64,000 nucleotides of DNA from Portulaca oleracea (lineage: Eukaryota > Streptophyta > Magnoliopsida > Caryophyllales > Portulacaceae): contig CM055877.1 of the NCBI GenBank assembly GCA_029582165.1, positions 1,289,523 through 1,353,522 of the forward strand, given 5' to 3'. Numbering within the stretch: position 1 is the stretch's first letter; every line of letters starts with the position of its first letter. A model generated the notes under the pieces. The model saw nothing but the letters and a program-made list of their open reading frames with translations. It was not told where the DNA came from and made no database searches. Shown here piece by piece: positions 10,233 to 21,699 of this stretch. Position numbers and translations under genes: made by a program.

Positions 10233-10600
10233 TTGTCAAAATAACTAATTTCTTTGTCCCAATTTACTTGTCACTTTTATAATTCCAACGATTGTAATAT
10301 CATTTTTGTCCCTAATTAATAACTTTATTTATCACTTTTTACAATCCAACAATTATTATATCAATAAATATATGGACAATTTGGGTAATGTTCAAACTTT
10401 TCACCCAAATTCCAAATTGCATTGGTTATGTAAAAGTAGTTGGGATGACAGAGAAATTGGGACAAAGGTAGTATTTAATAAGATTAATTTGATAAATTAG
10501 TAATTAATTAATGTGTTATTGGAATTATATAGTGACAGATATTATGGGAAAAATGAAAATTAGTTAAAGTGACAGATAATATGGGAATGAGGGAGTAGTT
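10233..10600. mobile_element. Stowaway-like MITE (approximate ends)
   Basis: The left end reads CTACCTCTGTCCCAAAATG and the right end ATATGGGAATGAGGGAGTAG, an imperfect inverted pair of the CTCCCTCCGTCCCA type with TA at the borders. The interior is AT-rich and non-coding. Confidence 0.5.
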
Positions 10601-10919
10601 AATAAAATGAAAATTATTAGCCATCAATAATAATGTTTTGATGATATGTTAGATATTTCGAGCATTATGTATTTAATATTCCACGATATCATGCAAAAGT
10701 ACCACCCCATAGTCTAATGGGGGACCATGTCTCGTCATTTGTATATTTATCCTTAGATACGTCTTTTTCTTGACAGACCTAAAATGTGTCAATTGGTTAT
10801 ATGTATTGATATACAATTCTTTAATATTCTGCATTCAAACTTGATGTATTTTGTTAATGTATTAGTATGAATAATTACAAAATGAGCATGGTTTAAGAAA
10901 ATAATTCAAACATCAAGGA

Positions 10920-10985
10920 TGTTACTTATAATAACAATAATAGTAATAATAATAGTAATAATAATAATAATAATAATAATAGATA
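10920..10985. repeat. (AAT)n microsatellite
   Basis: Interrupted run of AAT/TAA repeats. Confidence 0.9.
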
Positions 10986-11349
10986 AATAAATAAATGCTT
11001 CTTGCTCTCTAAAAAAATAAATATGTTCCATCAAAGAAATAAATAAATATGATATATATATATATATACATTCAATATTTTTTTCTTTTCTAATAACACT
11101 TAATAATGATATATTGTTTTTTGTGAGTAATAAAGAGATATATATGCTAAGTCAAAAGATAATATATAAATATAATTATACAAAATATACTACTAAAAAA
11201 ATAAAGGAATTGAAATTCATTAAAATAATTTATTAGAAAAATGTTGACATGTTTTTTTTTTCAATAATTGATTAATATATTTAAACTCCCAAATAATAAA
11301 TAGATTAGTGTCATTTACTTTTCCCTTGATCATATGTTGCTTTTCTTTT

Positions 11350-12616
11350 CTCCAAATGCTAGGAGTAATTTGTTTCGAGCCAAGGGCGAGAATCACCGTC
11401 GGCCTACCAGAAGCGGATCCGCGCGGATCCACAGCCTCCAGTAGCGCTGCGGTGGTTTTCAATCGGCTTGAATGAGGCCGTAATGTCGACATGTATAAAA
11501 AGAAAATAAAAATCAATTTTTAGGTGAATACCAAAAATGGAGAGTCGCCGATTAATTTTATAAAATTAACAAAAATAGGGTTGACTCGGTCTCGAACGAA
11601 TTGATCCGGGGGTAAAGGTATCGATGTAGGGGGGTGCCCTTGCATCGTCCGCCGAAGCGGCCCTTACTAGGTCGGGTTTAAGAAAGAGTAAAAAAAAACT
11701 AAAAGGTTGTCACCAGAAATAAAAAAAAACAATGCATGCATAAAAATCAATAATAAAGTCTGAACGAGTACAAAATAAAAAAAAAATACATCGGGCGGGG
11801 ATTACGACTACATTGTTACAATCGGAAAAGAAAACTAAAACAATCAAAGTCGAAACCCTACCAAATCCGCGCGGATTTGGCAAGCTCCGAGTACACAGTC
11901 GAGAACTTCACCCCGCAATCGCTTCCCGGAACCGTGGAAATATTACCCGGCGAATCGGCGCGGATCTCTCTCAGTTGGTTCTCAAAAGTGTTTTCCTCTC
12001 TTTTTCAGTTTTCTCTCCGTAGTCGTCTTTTTTTCGTCTCTTCCTCCCCCTCCACAGGATCCGCGCGGATCCTTTTATAGGCAGTGGTAGGGTTAGGTTT
12101 AGGGAAATCCGCGCGGCTCCCCTGATTTCCCAGTACTAGGGCCGTGATTCTCGTTGGCGGAAGCGCAAAATCCGCAGATTTTCCAAAGATTAGGTCCAGA
12201 AATCCGCGCGGATCCGTCTGAATTTGGGCCTGGGACATTTTGGCTCTAGCAAATCCGCGCGGATCCGCCTGACCGGGACATTTTGGCTCTAGCAAATCCG
12301 CGCGGATCCGCCTGGATTTGGGCCCGGGACATTTTGGCTCTAATTTTGACAAATCCGCGCGGATCCGCTTGGATTTGGGCCCGGGGCATTTTGGCTCTAG
12401 CAAGGAAATCCGCGCGGATCCCATCTGACGGGGCTGAATCGCGCGACTCGTTACGAATTAAGTGCGAATCGCGAGTTTTATCCAGGATTGGCCCGGAATG
12501 GGCTCGTGCTGAAATGGGCTCGCTCTGCATTTTGTGTTGGGCGCATATCTGCTAAACCCACATGAACTTGGGCTACTGATGCTGTCTGATCTGATTGGCT
12601 AAATTTCGTGTCTACA
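11350..12616 (-). mobile_element. Gypsy (Tat-type) 5' LTR with PBS and part of the leader
   Basis: On the minus strand the LTR starts at 12616 (TGTAGACACG) and ends near 11552. A primer-binding-like CGGCGACTCTCC follows at 11550-11539, then leader DNA to about 11350 that holds a GGATCCGCGCGGATCC palindrome. The U5 part (about 11560-11700) matches the plus-strand LTR at about 24475-24625, sharing GGCCGCTTCGGCGG. No gag-pol follows; the element is cut where AT-rich DNA begins. There is no purine tract before the LTR start, so this is a 5' LTR or a truncated remnant. Confidence 0.7.
12195..12425. repeat. Tandem repeat in LTR, second copy
   Basis: Three to four units of about 50-57 bp with the AAATCCGCGCGGATCC core, counterpart of 45-240. 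One unit is shortened near 12265 relative to the first copy. Confidence 0.75.
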
Positions 12617-14135
12617 AAATCGAAGATTAGGAAATTAATGAGCTTTATGTTACAGAACCTTAAGGGAATTAGGTTTTGTATGTTTGTGTTAGCTCCCTCC
12701 TGAGTTGGTGCGATTTCTCTTAAAACTTCGAAGTGCCCATCTAAAAGACACTCCCCTGATTGTAGTTGTATTAAGGACCTTTGTCCCTTGTGCATCGAGG
12801 TCACTTTCCTGTTTTGTTTTATAAGTGTAATGTCTTTAATGCTATTTCAATAAAGAAAAGCATTTGATTACACTTTGTGTTTCTTGACAAAAAGTTGAGA
12901 AACCCTAACGTCCTTATTGCAAGTGTGTAGAAAAATTCAGTAACCCTATTCACCCCCTCCCCCTTTCTAAGGTTCTTTCAAATTCTATTGACAAAATCAC
13001 CATAGGAAAACCTTTTCATAGGAAATAAGTATATCCCTTAGAGCATGACATGGTGGGAACGACTTAAGTTGAGGAGGAGGAAAACCTTGAACTCGAAAAC
13101 CTTCAATGGAGCTTGAACACAAGATATGAACTTAGTAATGGAGGATTCCACGACCAAGAACTACAACTCCACCAAAATTAGATAAAGACTAGCACCACTA
13201 ACCCATAAAGGAATTTACTTGTTAACACCACCACAATGAATTGAGGCTAAAGTAAGAACAAAATTTGAGAGAGGGAGTTTGAGGGAGAAACTCTTGCTTT
13301 TCAATAATGGCCAAATGTTGAATGACTCTTCCTCCCCAATGTTAATGGATATAAACATTGGAGCGGAAGAAGGAAGACCAAATAATTACAAATTTGTCAT
13401 TCAAAACACGTGAATGGGGAAAATAAGGAAAGAAAACGCTGAAAAAATAACACAACATTCGGACGACAGCAGGAGGTGCGGCCTGCACCTCTTCCAGCAT
13501 GCCTCGCACCTCTTCCAAAGGCTTCAACGGCTTCAAAATTCGACAGGCACAGCCTGCGCCTGGGAGGGGCGAGTGACGTCTACCCAGGCGCGGCCAACGC
13601 CTCTTTCTGGGTTTTGTTCGACGAGAGAAGGAAAAAAGGAAAGGCGCAGCCAACGCCTAACCCAGTCCTTCAGTTCAACCTTGCTCAGCTTGTTTTTTCA
13701 TTCTGGCCCAATTCCGACCTCTGATGCCAAAATAACAACACTCCCTTGGGACGACCCCGCATGACGTTAGGGTCCAAAAATCCCTCGGGATTGGTGACAT
13801 GTCTTGAGCCTCTAGAGGGGCTCGGGGCCTATCCAAAGGATGACCGAGAAAATAGTAGATGGCATGGAGTCAAGAGTGAATTGAACCCCATGTCTAGGCG
13901 AGTGATTGCAACCCTCTTGGCATGGGCAACGAGTGAAGAGTAGGGTACCCAAGCCTCTTCATCCCTTGAAAATTTCATCCGATGAACCTTTATGTCCTTG
14001 ATAAAACAATTTTTAAGGAAATGAAAAGATTCTCAAAAATGTTGAAAGAGTTTTTAAAGATCCATCTAATTAAAAGTTCTATTTTCATGTGCCTTTTTAA
14101 ATGATTTTCCCCTCTTATGTTGATCATCCAAATAA

Positions 14136-15238
14136 GAGCATCTGCAATGGTGAGTTTTAATTCGACTCACTGTTGACGTGGCATGAAACGAGAACGAAGT
14201 GAGGTTGTGTAGGACATTTCAGTGGTGAGAATGAAACTCGTCTCGCGAGAATCTCGCGGCGAGTTTGAAAACGAGTTTGAAATATTAATATTTTAATCAT
14301 ATTTTTTTCTCTCTCCTCCTCCATCTCATTTTTATCAATATAACCAAATTAATTATATTCTTATTGTAACGCCCCGGCTCCTCTCGGGCCGGGTACATTA
14401 CCAATAACTGCTTCAAGGATCGTTGACTGGCCCCACAAATCACCACGAGTCTTTCCAGCGTGCTTCGTCCTCGCTCACACGCTGCCTGGGAAAACTTCCC
14501 AGGAGGTCACCCATCCTTGGACTACTCCCAGCCAAGCACGCTTAGCTGAGGAGTTCCCAACTGATGAGCTACCATAAAAGAAGGTGCACCTTGGTGATAT
14601 GAGTAGTCCTTTCAATCCTCTTAAGCCACACTTAACCACACATCCGGGGTGTTACAATCACCCCCACTTAAGTACACAACGTCCTCGTTGTGCCACAATC
14701 CACTCCAGAATCTTTGCCCCGCTAGGTGACTGCCAATGGCTCTCCCGTCCACTGGCGCGGCTCACGGTCGCGGGTCGGCTCTGATACCATCATGCGCTTG
14801 GCCTCTCGGGCGTACATTACCAATAATCGCTTGAGGATCGTTGGTGCCCCACAAATCACCACGAGTCTTTCCAGCGTGCTTCGTCCTCGCTCACACGCTG
14901 CCTGGGAAAACTTGCCAGGAGGTCACCCATCCTTGGACTACTCCCAACCAAGCACGCTTAACTGAGGAGTTCCCAACTGATGAGCTACCATAAAAGAAGG
15001 TGCACCTTGGTGATATGAGTAGTCCTTTCAATCCTCTTAAGCCACACTTAACCACACATCCGGGGTGTTACACTTATGTGGGACCCATTTACTTTTTTTA
15101 ATTAATATGAGTCAAACTTATTCTCACCATTGAAAAGCTAACTAAATAAAAAACTAAATTTTGACTCTCTTGATAGGGGTCCACAGATCTCACGTCATAC
15201 AATTAGTCAAACTCAAACTCATCATTGCGGGTGCTCTA
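14136..15238. mobile_element. PIF/Harbinger-like non-autonomous element, second copy
   Basis: Same terminal inverted repeats (GAGCATCTGCAATGGTGAG; right end CATTGCGGGTGCTC) with TAA on both sides. Cassandra is inserted at the same internal position as in the first copy, so both copies descend from one already-nested ancestor. Confidence 0.75.
14365..15072 (-). mobile_element. Cassandra TRIM retrotransposon, well-preserved copy
   Basis: Minus-strand order: 5' LTR (about 14790-15072, starting TGTAACACCCC), primer site TGGTATCAGAGCC (complement at 14777-14789, for initiator Met-tRNA), short interior, purine tract GTGGGGGTGAT, 3' LTR (14365-14656). CTTAT flanks both ends (14360-14364 and 15073-15077). 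Within the 3' LTR the 5S rRNA internal promoter parts are visible: an A-box-like AAGCGTGCTTGG, an intermediate GAGTAGTCCAAGG, and the C-box GGATGGGTGACCTCCTGGGA (14494-14516). Cassandra LTRs are known to be transcribed by RNA polymerase III from these boxes. It has no coding capacity. Confidence 0.92.
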
Positions 15239-15347
15239 ATAGAATATTAACTTTAGGTCTCCATGACTCCATGTTTAAATAAGTTAAAGAAAACAATAAG
15301 TTATAATTTATCTTTAACCTGTTTCCTTAAGGAGTACTTATCACTGT

Positions 15348-15590
15348 ATCACCAAAAAAATTACTCTGAGGTATCTTAACTTTTAGTGAAATGTTTCTTC
15401 GATATCCCAACTTTTCAAAATTAATTTTGAGTACCCTTACTTTTTGGGTTAGTAATTATTTGGTATTTTTTCGACCATTAATTTTATTAAGTGGCCAAAA
15501 TACTCTTGTTCTTCAAAAATCCTTAAAGAAGAAGAATGAGTGTATTTCGATCACTTAATAAAATTATTGGCTGGAAAAACACCAAATAAA
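15348..15590. mobile_element. Truncated foldback MITE
   Basis: It matches the left arm and centre of the element at 3111-3452, but its right arm stops after about 30 bp. A 20-bp piece of the arm (TTATTGGCTGGAAAAACACC) is repeated at the break. Confidence 0.75.
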
Positions 15591-15699
15591 ATTATTGGCT
15601 GGAAAAACACCAAAAAGTGATGTTGGTAGGGTTGTTAGATTCAGCCTATATGTTGGAATGTTTTGCACTTATGTATCATTATAAACAATTTTGTACTTT

Positions 15700-16300
15700 T
15701 GTAGATTAGGGGTGAAATGCAGATGGTTTTCTCCGGGCTGAATTAGAGCCATTTTGGGCCGGATCCGCGCGGATCCATCTTTCCCCGGGCCAAAGTTTCT
15801 TTTTTTTTTCTCTACGCGGACTTCTGTATCGGTCCAAAATACTCCGTTGGTGAGCAATTTGGTAGATCCGCATGGATTCTTAGAATTTTCGGACTTTCTT
15901 TTCGCTTCTAAATTTTCGCAAATTTATGTGGCTCAAAACACTCAGTTGACATTTTTTACGAGCAGTTTTAGGGCAGATTTGCGCGATTTTATCCCGTGTT
16001 AGGCTTGATCATTTTCTTTTTTCATCCTTTCCTTTTTAATGCAGAAATTCCTTGAGAATTTTACATTGTTTTGATTAGGATTTAAAATTTTCTATGTGCA
16101 GAAGTTTTTAGGAATTTCACACATGTAATAGAAAATTTCAAAGTATTTATTGAAAAATTCGATTTTTATTTATTATATCCTAGCCTTAAAAAAAAAGGAG
16201 CATGTGAATCTATTCACTACTTACACCGTTCAACAGCATCTAAAAGTAAAAATAAAAAAAACACACTAAAAAAAAATAATAATAAAATATGGGCAAGCAG
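15700..16300 (+). mobile_element. Tat-type gypsy-derived non-coding DNA
   Basis: It contains GGATCCGCGCGGATCC (15761-15776) and further GCG-GAT motifs shared with the LTRs, then AT-rich DNA. No protein is seen. I take it as part of the large gypsy block that runs to about 25460. Its left end is undefined. Confidence 0.4.
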
Positions 16301-16308
16301 CATCAGTA

Positions 16309-17744
16309 TCAGTCCTGTTTTAACTTCTTTTCTGCTTCAGGGGCCATGCTAGATCTTGACCCTTCACCCTGAGAAGATGTCCTTCTAGGTCTTTTCTTAG
16401 CCTTAAGGTCACTGGGGGCTTTCTCTTTGCCTTTCCCAGTAGATTCAGGAGGTTGCTGACGAGGAGTATCTTCAGGCCTGGGTTCCCTGATTACCACAGG
16501 CCTTTCTCTAGGACGTATTGTAGTTGAGGGAGGAGTCCTAGTTGTCATGGGTGCAATTCCTTTTTCCTCTTGTTCTTTAAGTTTCTTCCTTACTGTAGGG
16601 TTCTTTTCCACTATCCATTGGCGATATGCCATGGATACATATGTGCTGCCCCCTGTGGGAGGGACAGTTAGAGTAGGCCTGTTCATCCAGTAATCCTGCC
16701 AAGAACTGACTTTAGCAGCATCGTTAGTGAGAATTATGGGGCTAGGAGGAGTACAGTCTAATGCAGGGATCCACTGTTTTCTTCTAATTTGGCGTTTGGT
16801 CCGTTCGGGGAAGTAATAGGTTGTGTGAGTTAAGCCCACAAGTCTTACAAACGGACATCGGTGATCAACAGTTATCACCTCTCTGATCCTCCACCAAGTG
16901 ATGTGCCACTTGACTATCATCTCCTCAACAAACCACTTCAACCACTTGTCCGTTGAGCGCTCTTTGTACTTGCGGGCACGTTGGCAAAATTGGGTTGTGC
17001 GGAAAGTAGCTTCATTCTTCGGGGGTGCCAGGAAGCGGGTATGCTCCATCAACCAAATCTGCGAAAGGGAAGAAAATTAGACCTACAATTTTATTAAGGC
17101 TACAGTAAAATTGGTAAAGGGAATAAGTTTACCTGAAGCAGCAGGGGACTTCCTGAGAATTCGCCTTCAGATTCCTCGCTAAACCGATCCAGGCCCAAGA
17201 TAGTTTCGGCGACTATCATAGGCGCCAGATTTTGGTCATCGCGGAGACTTTCACTAATGTTGATTAGGGAAGCGGGACCGCTGTTTGTGCCACCATGGTA
17301 GAAGCAGAATTGTCCTAATAAGCATAGGGCTAGGGCCCTAACTTTGCGCTCAAGGTGATCACTCCTTCTAAATAGAGAGATTAAGGACAGAAAATTTACC
17401 CTTTCACCCTCTAATATTCTCTCTAAATCTTCCCTTCCTAAACCTAATAGGGAGGTATACTGGGGTGCAGTATTTTTAGAAGAAGTAGGGATGACTGGTT
17501 TGGAAGAGAATTTAAATCCTAATATTGCCCCAAATTCCTCCGGGAGAGGGCACAATTCTTTTTCCCCGAACCTGAATAGGTGAAGTTCAGGGTCCCAAAA
17601 TTCGGTGGCTGCCCTAAGAAAATCCCACATTAGTCTTACTTGCCTAAGGCTAATTAAAGTATGGAGGTTGTATCTCTTTAGCTCTTCTTTCTCAGCGAAA
17701 GAAAGAGAAAGAATACATTGGTCTAATTCTTTCTGGAAAGACAT
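16309..17744 (-). CDS. DUF7745-like (plant mobile domain-related) protein, retrotransposon-associated
   Basis: Two exons on the minus strand, 17744-17133 and 17058-16309, joined by a 74-bp GT/AG intron and kept in frame, give 453 residues. The N-terminal part has RLMWDFLRAATEFWDPELHL, then FRFGEKELCPLPEEFGAILG, a pattern I associate with DUF7745 proteins, relatives of the plant mobile domain. The middle continues IWLMEHTRFL and a Trp-rich segment. The C-terminal quarter is basic, Pro/Thr/Glu-rich and low-complexity (RPRERPVV, KKRPRR), possibly a nuclear signal. It lies antisense to the surrounding gypsy DNA. Just before its start is a nine-fold GGCGCGGATCCGG repeat that may hold the promoter. 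Molecular function is unknown; the domain name is from memory. Confidence 0.65.
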
Positions 17745-17967
17745 GGTTAGGGAAGATGGTCGGATGAGACGAAGAATTCGAATAGGAATGTCTATAATAA
17801 TCAGAACGCAGAGAACGCAAGAGTGAAGGTGTGATTTTTGTGGGGTGAATTCGCGCGGATTTTATAGTGCTGGAGTTTCGATGGTGATAAAATTCTGTAA
17901 TACTAGTTTCGATAGGAATCAAAAATTAACTGGAGCGGCGCGGATTTTCGAAAAGTGTAGTTGAGAT

Positions 17968-18205
17968 GTATGGCGCGGATCCGGCCAAGGGTGGCGCAGA
18001 TTTGGTCGAGGTCCCGCGAGGCTGGCGCGGATCCGGCTCATTTTTCAGCAAGTCGGCGCGGATCCGACTCCTTTCCCGCAGATCGGCGCGGATCCGGCCC
18101 AGGGTGGCGCGGATTTGGCCCAGTTCCAGCAAGACTGGCGTGGATCCGGCCCATTCCGACAGGGTGGCGCGGGTCTGGCCCATTTCCAGGAGAGAGGCGC
18201 AGATT
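17968..18205. repeat. Minisatellite, about 30-bp unit, GGCGCGGATCCGGCCC
   Basis: About nine imperfect units of (T)GGCGCGGAT(C/T)(C/T)GG(C/T)CCA plus a variable spacer. It lies between the divergent-free start of the DUF7745-like gene and the end of the PMD gene. The core is the same motif found in the LTRs. Confidence 0.85.
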
Positions 18206-18623
18206 TTCTTGGGCCGGTACTGACGGGTTTTGCATAAAATTGATTTTGTTTCGGGATTGCCGGGGTTTCAGTTGCTATTGGATCAAATTGGTATGATTGA
18301 GGTCTCAAACTGGGGGCTATGGATCGGATTATGATATGACAATTGCAGTAGTTTGCTCTTATTAGGTTGTAAAGTTTTCTTTATCTTCATTGATTAATGG
18401 AATTCAGTTATTGACCACAGCTCCGCTTTCATCTGTTTTATGTGTTTTGCATTGCATGATTTCCCTCTTTTTCTTTCTTTCTTTTTCAAGATTTCTAAAT
18501 AAGCAAAGTTAAATTAAAGCATGCACGTTCATACATAAGCATAGTGTTTAAGGTTGGTTTTAATAGAATAAATTAAAGTTCATAACAGTGTTACTTCCCT
18601 AAGCATTATACATGGTGGTCTCT

Positions 18624-21549
18624 TCATTTTTCGTCCTCATCGGAAACCAGGTCGATATAATTGGAGCCCGGTTGACCGGCATGTTGACTCGGCTGGTTGG
18701 AAGGATATTGACCGGTCAAGAAGTTCCATCCACCTGCCGCCCAAGAAGATGGTTCCTCCTGCTGGCTCCAAGAAGAGCTCGGAGTGTCATAGGTGTGGAC
18801 TTGTCCCGCCTCATCAACGTGGAAAGACCCGGGGTAATGCGCTTGCAAGACAGGGGCCTGTAGGATCGGAGTCAAACTCCAATTGTCACCATATTCTTGT
18901 TTGACTGGTTCCTCCTTGCTTGAGAAGTATGAAGAGGATGAGTCGAAAAAGCCGGTATTATGCGATGTTGGCATCGAAGGTGTGGGGATGTCTGGTTGAG
19001 CTCCCTTGTAATCAATCGATGTCTGGTGGAAGTCCCCTGACCATCTGCGTTGGTTGTATTCGGACGGCCCTTGAGACAAGGACATACCACTAACTATCTG
19101 ATCCAACATGGAGGCATCAGAAGCCTGGGAAGCAGCGTCACTCTCACTAACGTACCTCCCATAACCATGCGTCCGGGAAGACCCTCTTGCACGGGTGAAA
19201 CTGGCCGTGCTAGCGGACTCCATGGAGGCGTCAGTTTCCTCTTCAGGGATAAGAGGAATAGAGGGGACATAGCCATGGGGGTGAGTCCCATAAGCAGTTG
19301 TTCCTCCACTGCTACTCGAGGAGCCGACGCCCCGCATTGAGTGAGGGCTACCTCCACCACTGCTGGAAGAGCATGCTCTAGGAGTCATATAGAAGCCTCC
19401 TCCTCCTAAATCGACATCCTGGTGGAACTCAGTTTCAGCATCGTCATCCTCACCATTCTTAGCATGATAAGTAAGGGGCATAGGTCCGCCACCTCCCACG
19501 TAGTGATCATGTGCACCGCCATCATCATTGTCATCATCGTCGCTGTCATCGTCATCGTCATCAACATCGTGGCCTCCAGGACCTCTACCTTGCTGGTGGT
19601 GATGACCCCCACCTCTTGGTTGTCCTCTACCACGACCACCGCCACGACGAGGCCCGAAGCCCATTCGGCGCCTATATCGCCTTTGCATATCTTGAATTTC
19701 GTCGCAAAGGCCATATATGAGAGCAATCGCCTCCATAGTTTGCTCTCTGCTCCACTGCAAGCAGTTTACGATAGAATTAAACACTTGGACAAGGAGTTGT
19801 AAGTAATTATTACTTTGGGTTTGGAGACTTACCCCGGGGCTATTGGAAGATAAAGGGAGTTCTGGATAGTTCCTACGACGGCGCCTAAAGCCCAAAGGAT
19901 TAGGGACTGCTGGCGTGCCGGTACCCTGCAAATTGATTGAGGTCAATTACAGTGAAAAGGTTAATAATGCATGGGGAAAGTTTTCTCTAATACTTACCAT
20001 GCGTCCCATGAGACGCGGCCGTATGGTAGCAGCATAGTTGGCCCCTAGGATCAACAATTCACTAATGGGGATCCCCATAAGATTGATCTCAAGCTCGTCA
20101 AAGGTCAAAGAACGGGGATAGAACATCTTGATCGGAGGGTTGACCGGCACTAGTGGAGGCCACACATGCATGCATTGGTGAGTGACCCTTTCACCGAGAT
20201 ACCAAATGAAAGTGAAAGGGCCTTCAAACAGGACTCTCCTACAGCTGATGTCCTGTAACAAGTCAAGGTCGGGAAGTTGATCTTCCGTGACTTCATAGGC
20301 AGCCCAAGGGTTCAGGGCACACTGTACATGGGTTAGTGTGTAGTTTGGTGATCTTTAAAGGGGAAATTGAAAGAGAGAAAAGATAATACCTGCCCGGGAT
20401 TATTCAAGATACCGCGGAAGAGCTCCAGATGCTCCACTCTTCGCTTCCTTACTAACAGGTCATCACGACCCCAGCGAAGAGCAATTGGGAAGACATCACC
20501 AGCAGTAGACTGAGGAGATAAGGCTGCAAAGTACTCATAGAACCAAATCTGCAAAGAGTTACAGAGTTAATACTCAAATTACAGATAAGTAAAGAGGTAG
20601 TAGAAGAAGGAGGACTACCTCGATGACTTTCCACAGGCCGGAAAGATAGGTGTTATTCTGCTCCAGTTTTGATCTAGGGACTCTTACACCCGCTCGGAGT
20701 CCCCTGAAGAGGCAAGTGTAGGCTGCCGCGCCCCAAGCTAAATTGGCGAGATTATCTAGGTCCGCCAAATTACCTAGATAATGGAAGAATACACGACTAC
20801 CACGGTCAGCAAAGATGGTAGTACACAAGAAAATGGCAAGTATTACTCGCCGTCGTTGCGCATCAGTGTACATTTCGTCCCAGAAGTTGCCCTTCAGGAC
20901 CTCATCGAAGAGAACGGAGTAGCGGAAGCTCCGTGTATCGTGGATGGTACCCATCACAGGACCAAACAAAGCTATTTGTTGGGCCTTGTCTTGGCCCAAA
21001 TCATCGGAATACTGTAGGGGCACCCCGCCAAAGGGTAACCCCGTAATCATAGCAAAATCGAGGGGGGTGATGGTCATCTCATATTCTGGGAAATGAAACG
21101 TATTGGTGGTATCCCAAAAACGTTCACTTAGGGCACGCACTACACAATGGCCCGTAGGTTCGCGCATGGCGTGCAGAGCGTTGAGGAAGTGACTAAAGCC
21201 AGCTTCCCTGACAGTACCCTTCGCTGGAAAGCCCAGCTGCTCTAGTTCATCCAAGAATCTCATTACTTTCCCAATGGCCCCACAGGCATGGATGTTGTCA
21301 GCCTGCAAGGTAAAATTATACATGAGATTTTTTCAAGGAACACTCAAAGTGTTATAATGAATGGGAAAAGTGACATACCGTGACTTGAGTGATAAAATGG
21401 GAGATATGCATATCGCGGCAATAGAGAAGGTCTTGGCCGTCCCATGGATGAGGGCCGGCCCAATCCCGGTTCATATTGCCCTTTTGGGCCAAATCTGCAG
21501 CCCAGGTCTCCTTCTTGGGGTGATATTTTGTTGGCTTTGATGAAGGCAT
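18624..21549 (-). CDS. Plant mobile domain (PMD, MAIN-like) protein, retrotransposon-associated
   Basis: The minus-strand exons are 21549-21379, 21302-20619, 20548-20390, 20321-19998 and 19925-18624, all with GT/AG borders and all in frame. A further in-frame 78-bp intron (19832-19755) would shorten the last exon, giving 853 residues. The PMD runs through the first four exons. It is shown by SERFWDTTNTFHFPEYEMTI, then TPLDFAMITGLPFGG, and a later IWFYEYFAAL and VWPPLVPVNPP. PMD proteins include host genes (MAIN, MAIL1) that affect transposon silencing, and forms carried by transposons. The last exon encodes an RGG/RG-rich stretch (GPRRGGGRGRGQPRGGG), an Asp-rich run and a Ser/Gly-rich low-complexity tail ending SDEDEK. 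It is antisense to the flanking gypsy signals. All frames are open, so it may be young or under selection. Confidence 0.8.
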
Positions 21550-21699
21550 GGTACTGTAAAATGACTCAACTCAAGTACAAGATTATTCGGTGTTTGAGCA
21601 AAGTTAAAATCATAGAGAAGGGACGATTTTGCGAAACAAGGTAAAAGTGGTCGGATGATTATTTGACTCATTTTTTAACCCATTTCAGCAAGATAACGC

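Larger units (their letters stand above)
12617..15590. repeat. Second copy of the repeat block (matches 417-3350)
   Basis: With the LTR before it, this block matches 1-3350 almost base for base over long stretches. For example, between 440-1340 and 12640-13540 I noticed only one substitution by eye. It contains the copia LTR tail (12617-12982), unclassified DNA (12983-14135), a PIF/Harbinger-like element (about 14136-15238), a Cassandra and most of a foldback MITE. The similarity ends inside the right arm of that MITE at about 15587, where short copied filler begins. Confidence 0.85.

Noticed and set aside
1..15590. The two 3.35-kb near-identical blocks as the LTR pair of one giant retrotransposon
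   Set aside because: The DNA between them has no PBS, gag or pol and includes a tRNA gene, a B3 gene and unrelated repeats; the blocks are composites of several elements.
19406..19802. Frames antisense to the PMD gene's last exon (Ile/Val- and His-rich)
   Set aside because: Shadows of the Asp- and Gly-rich low-complexity coding sequence on the other strand.
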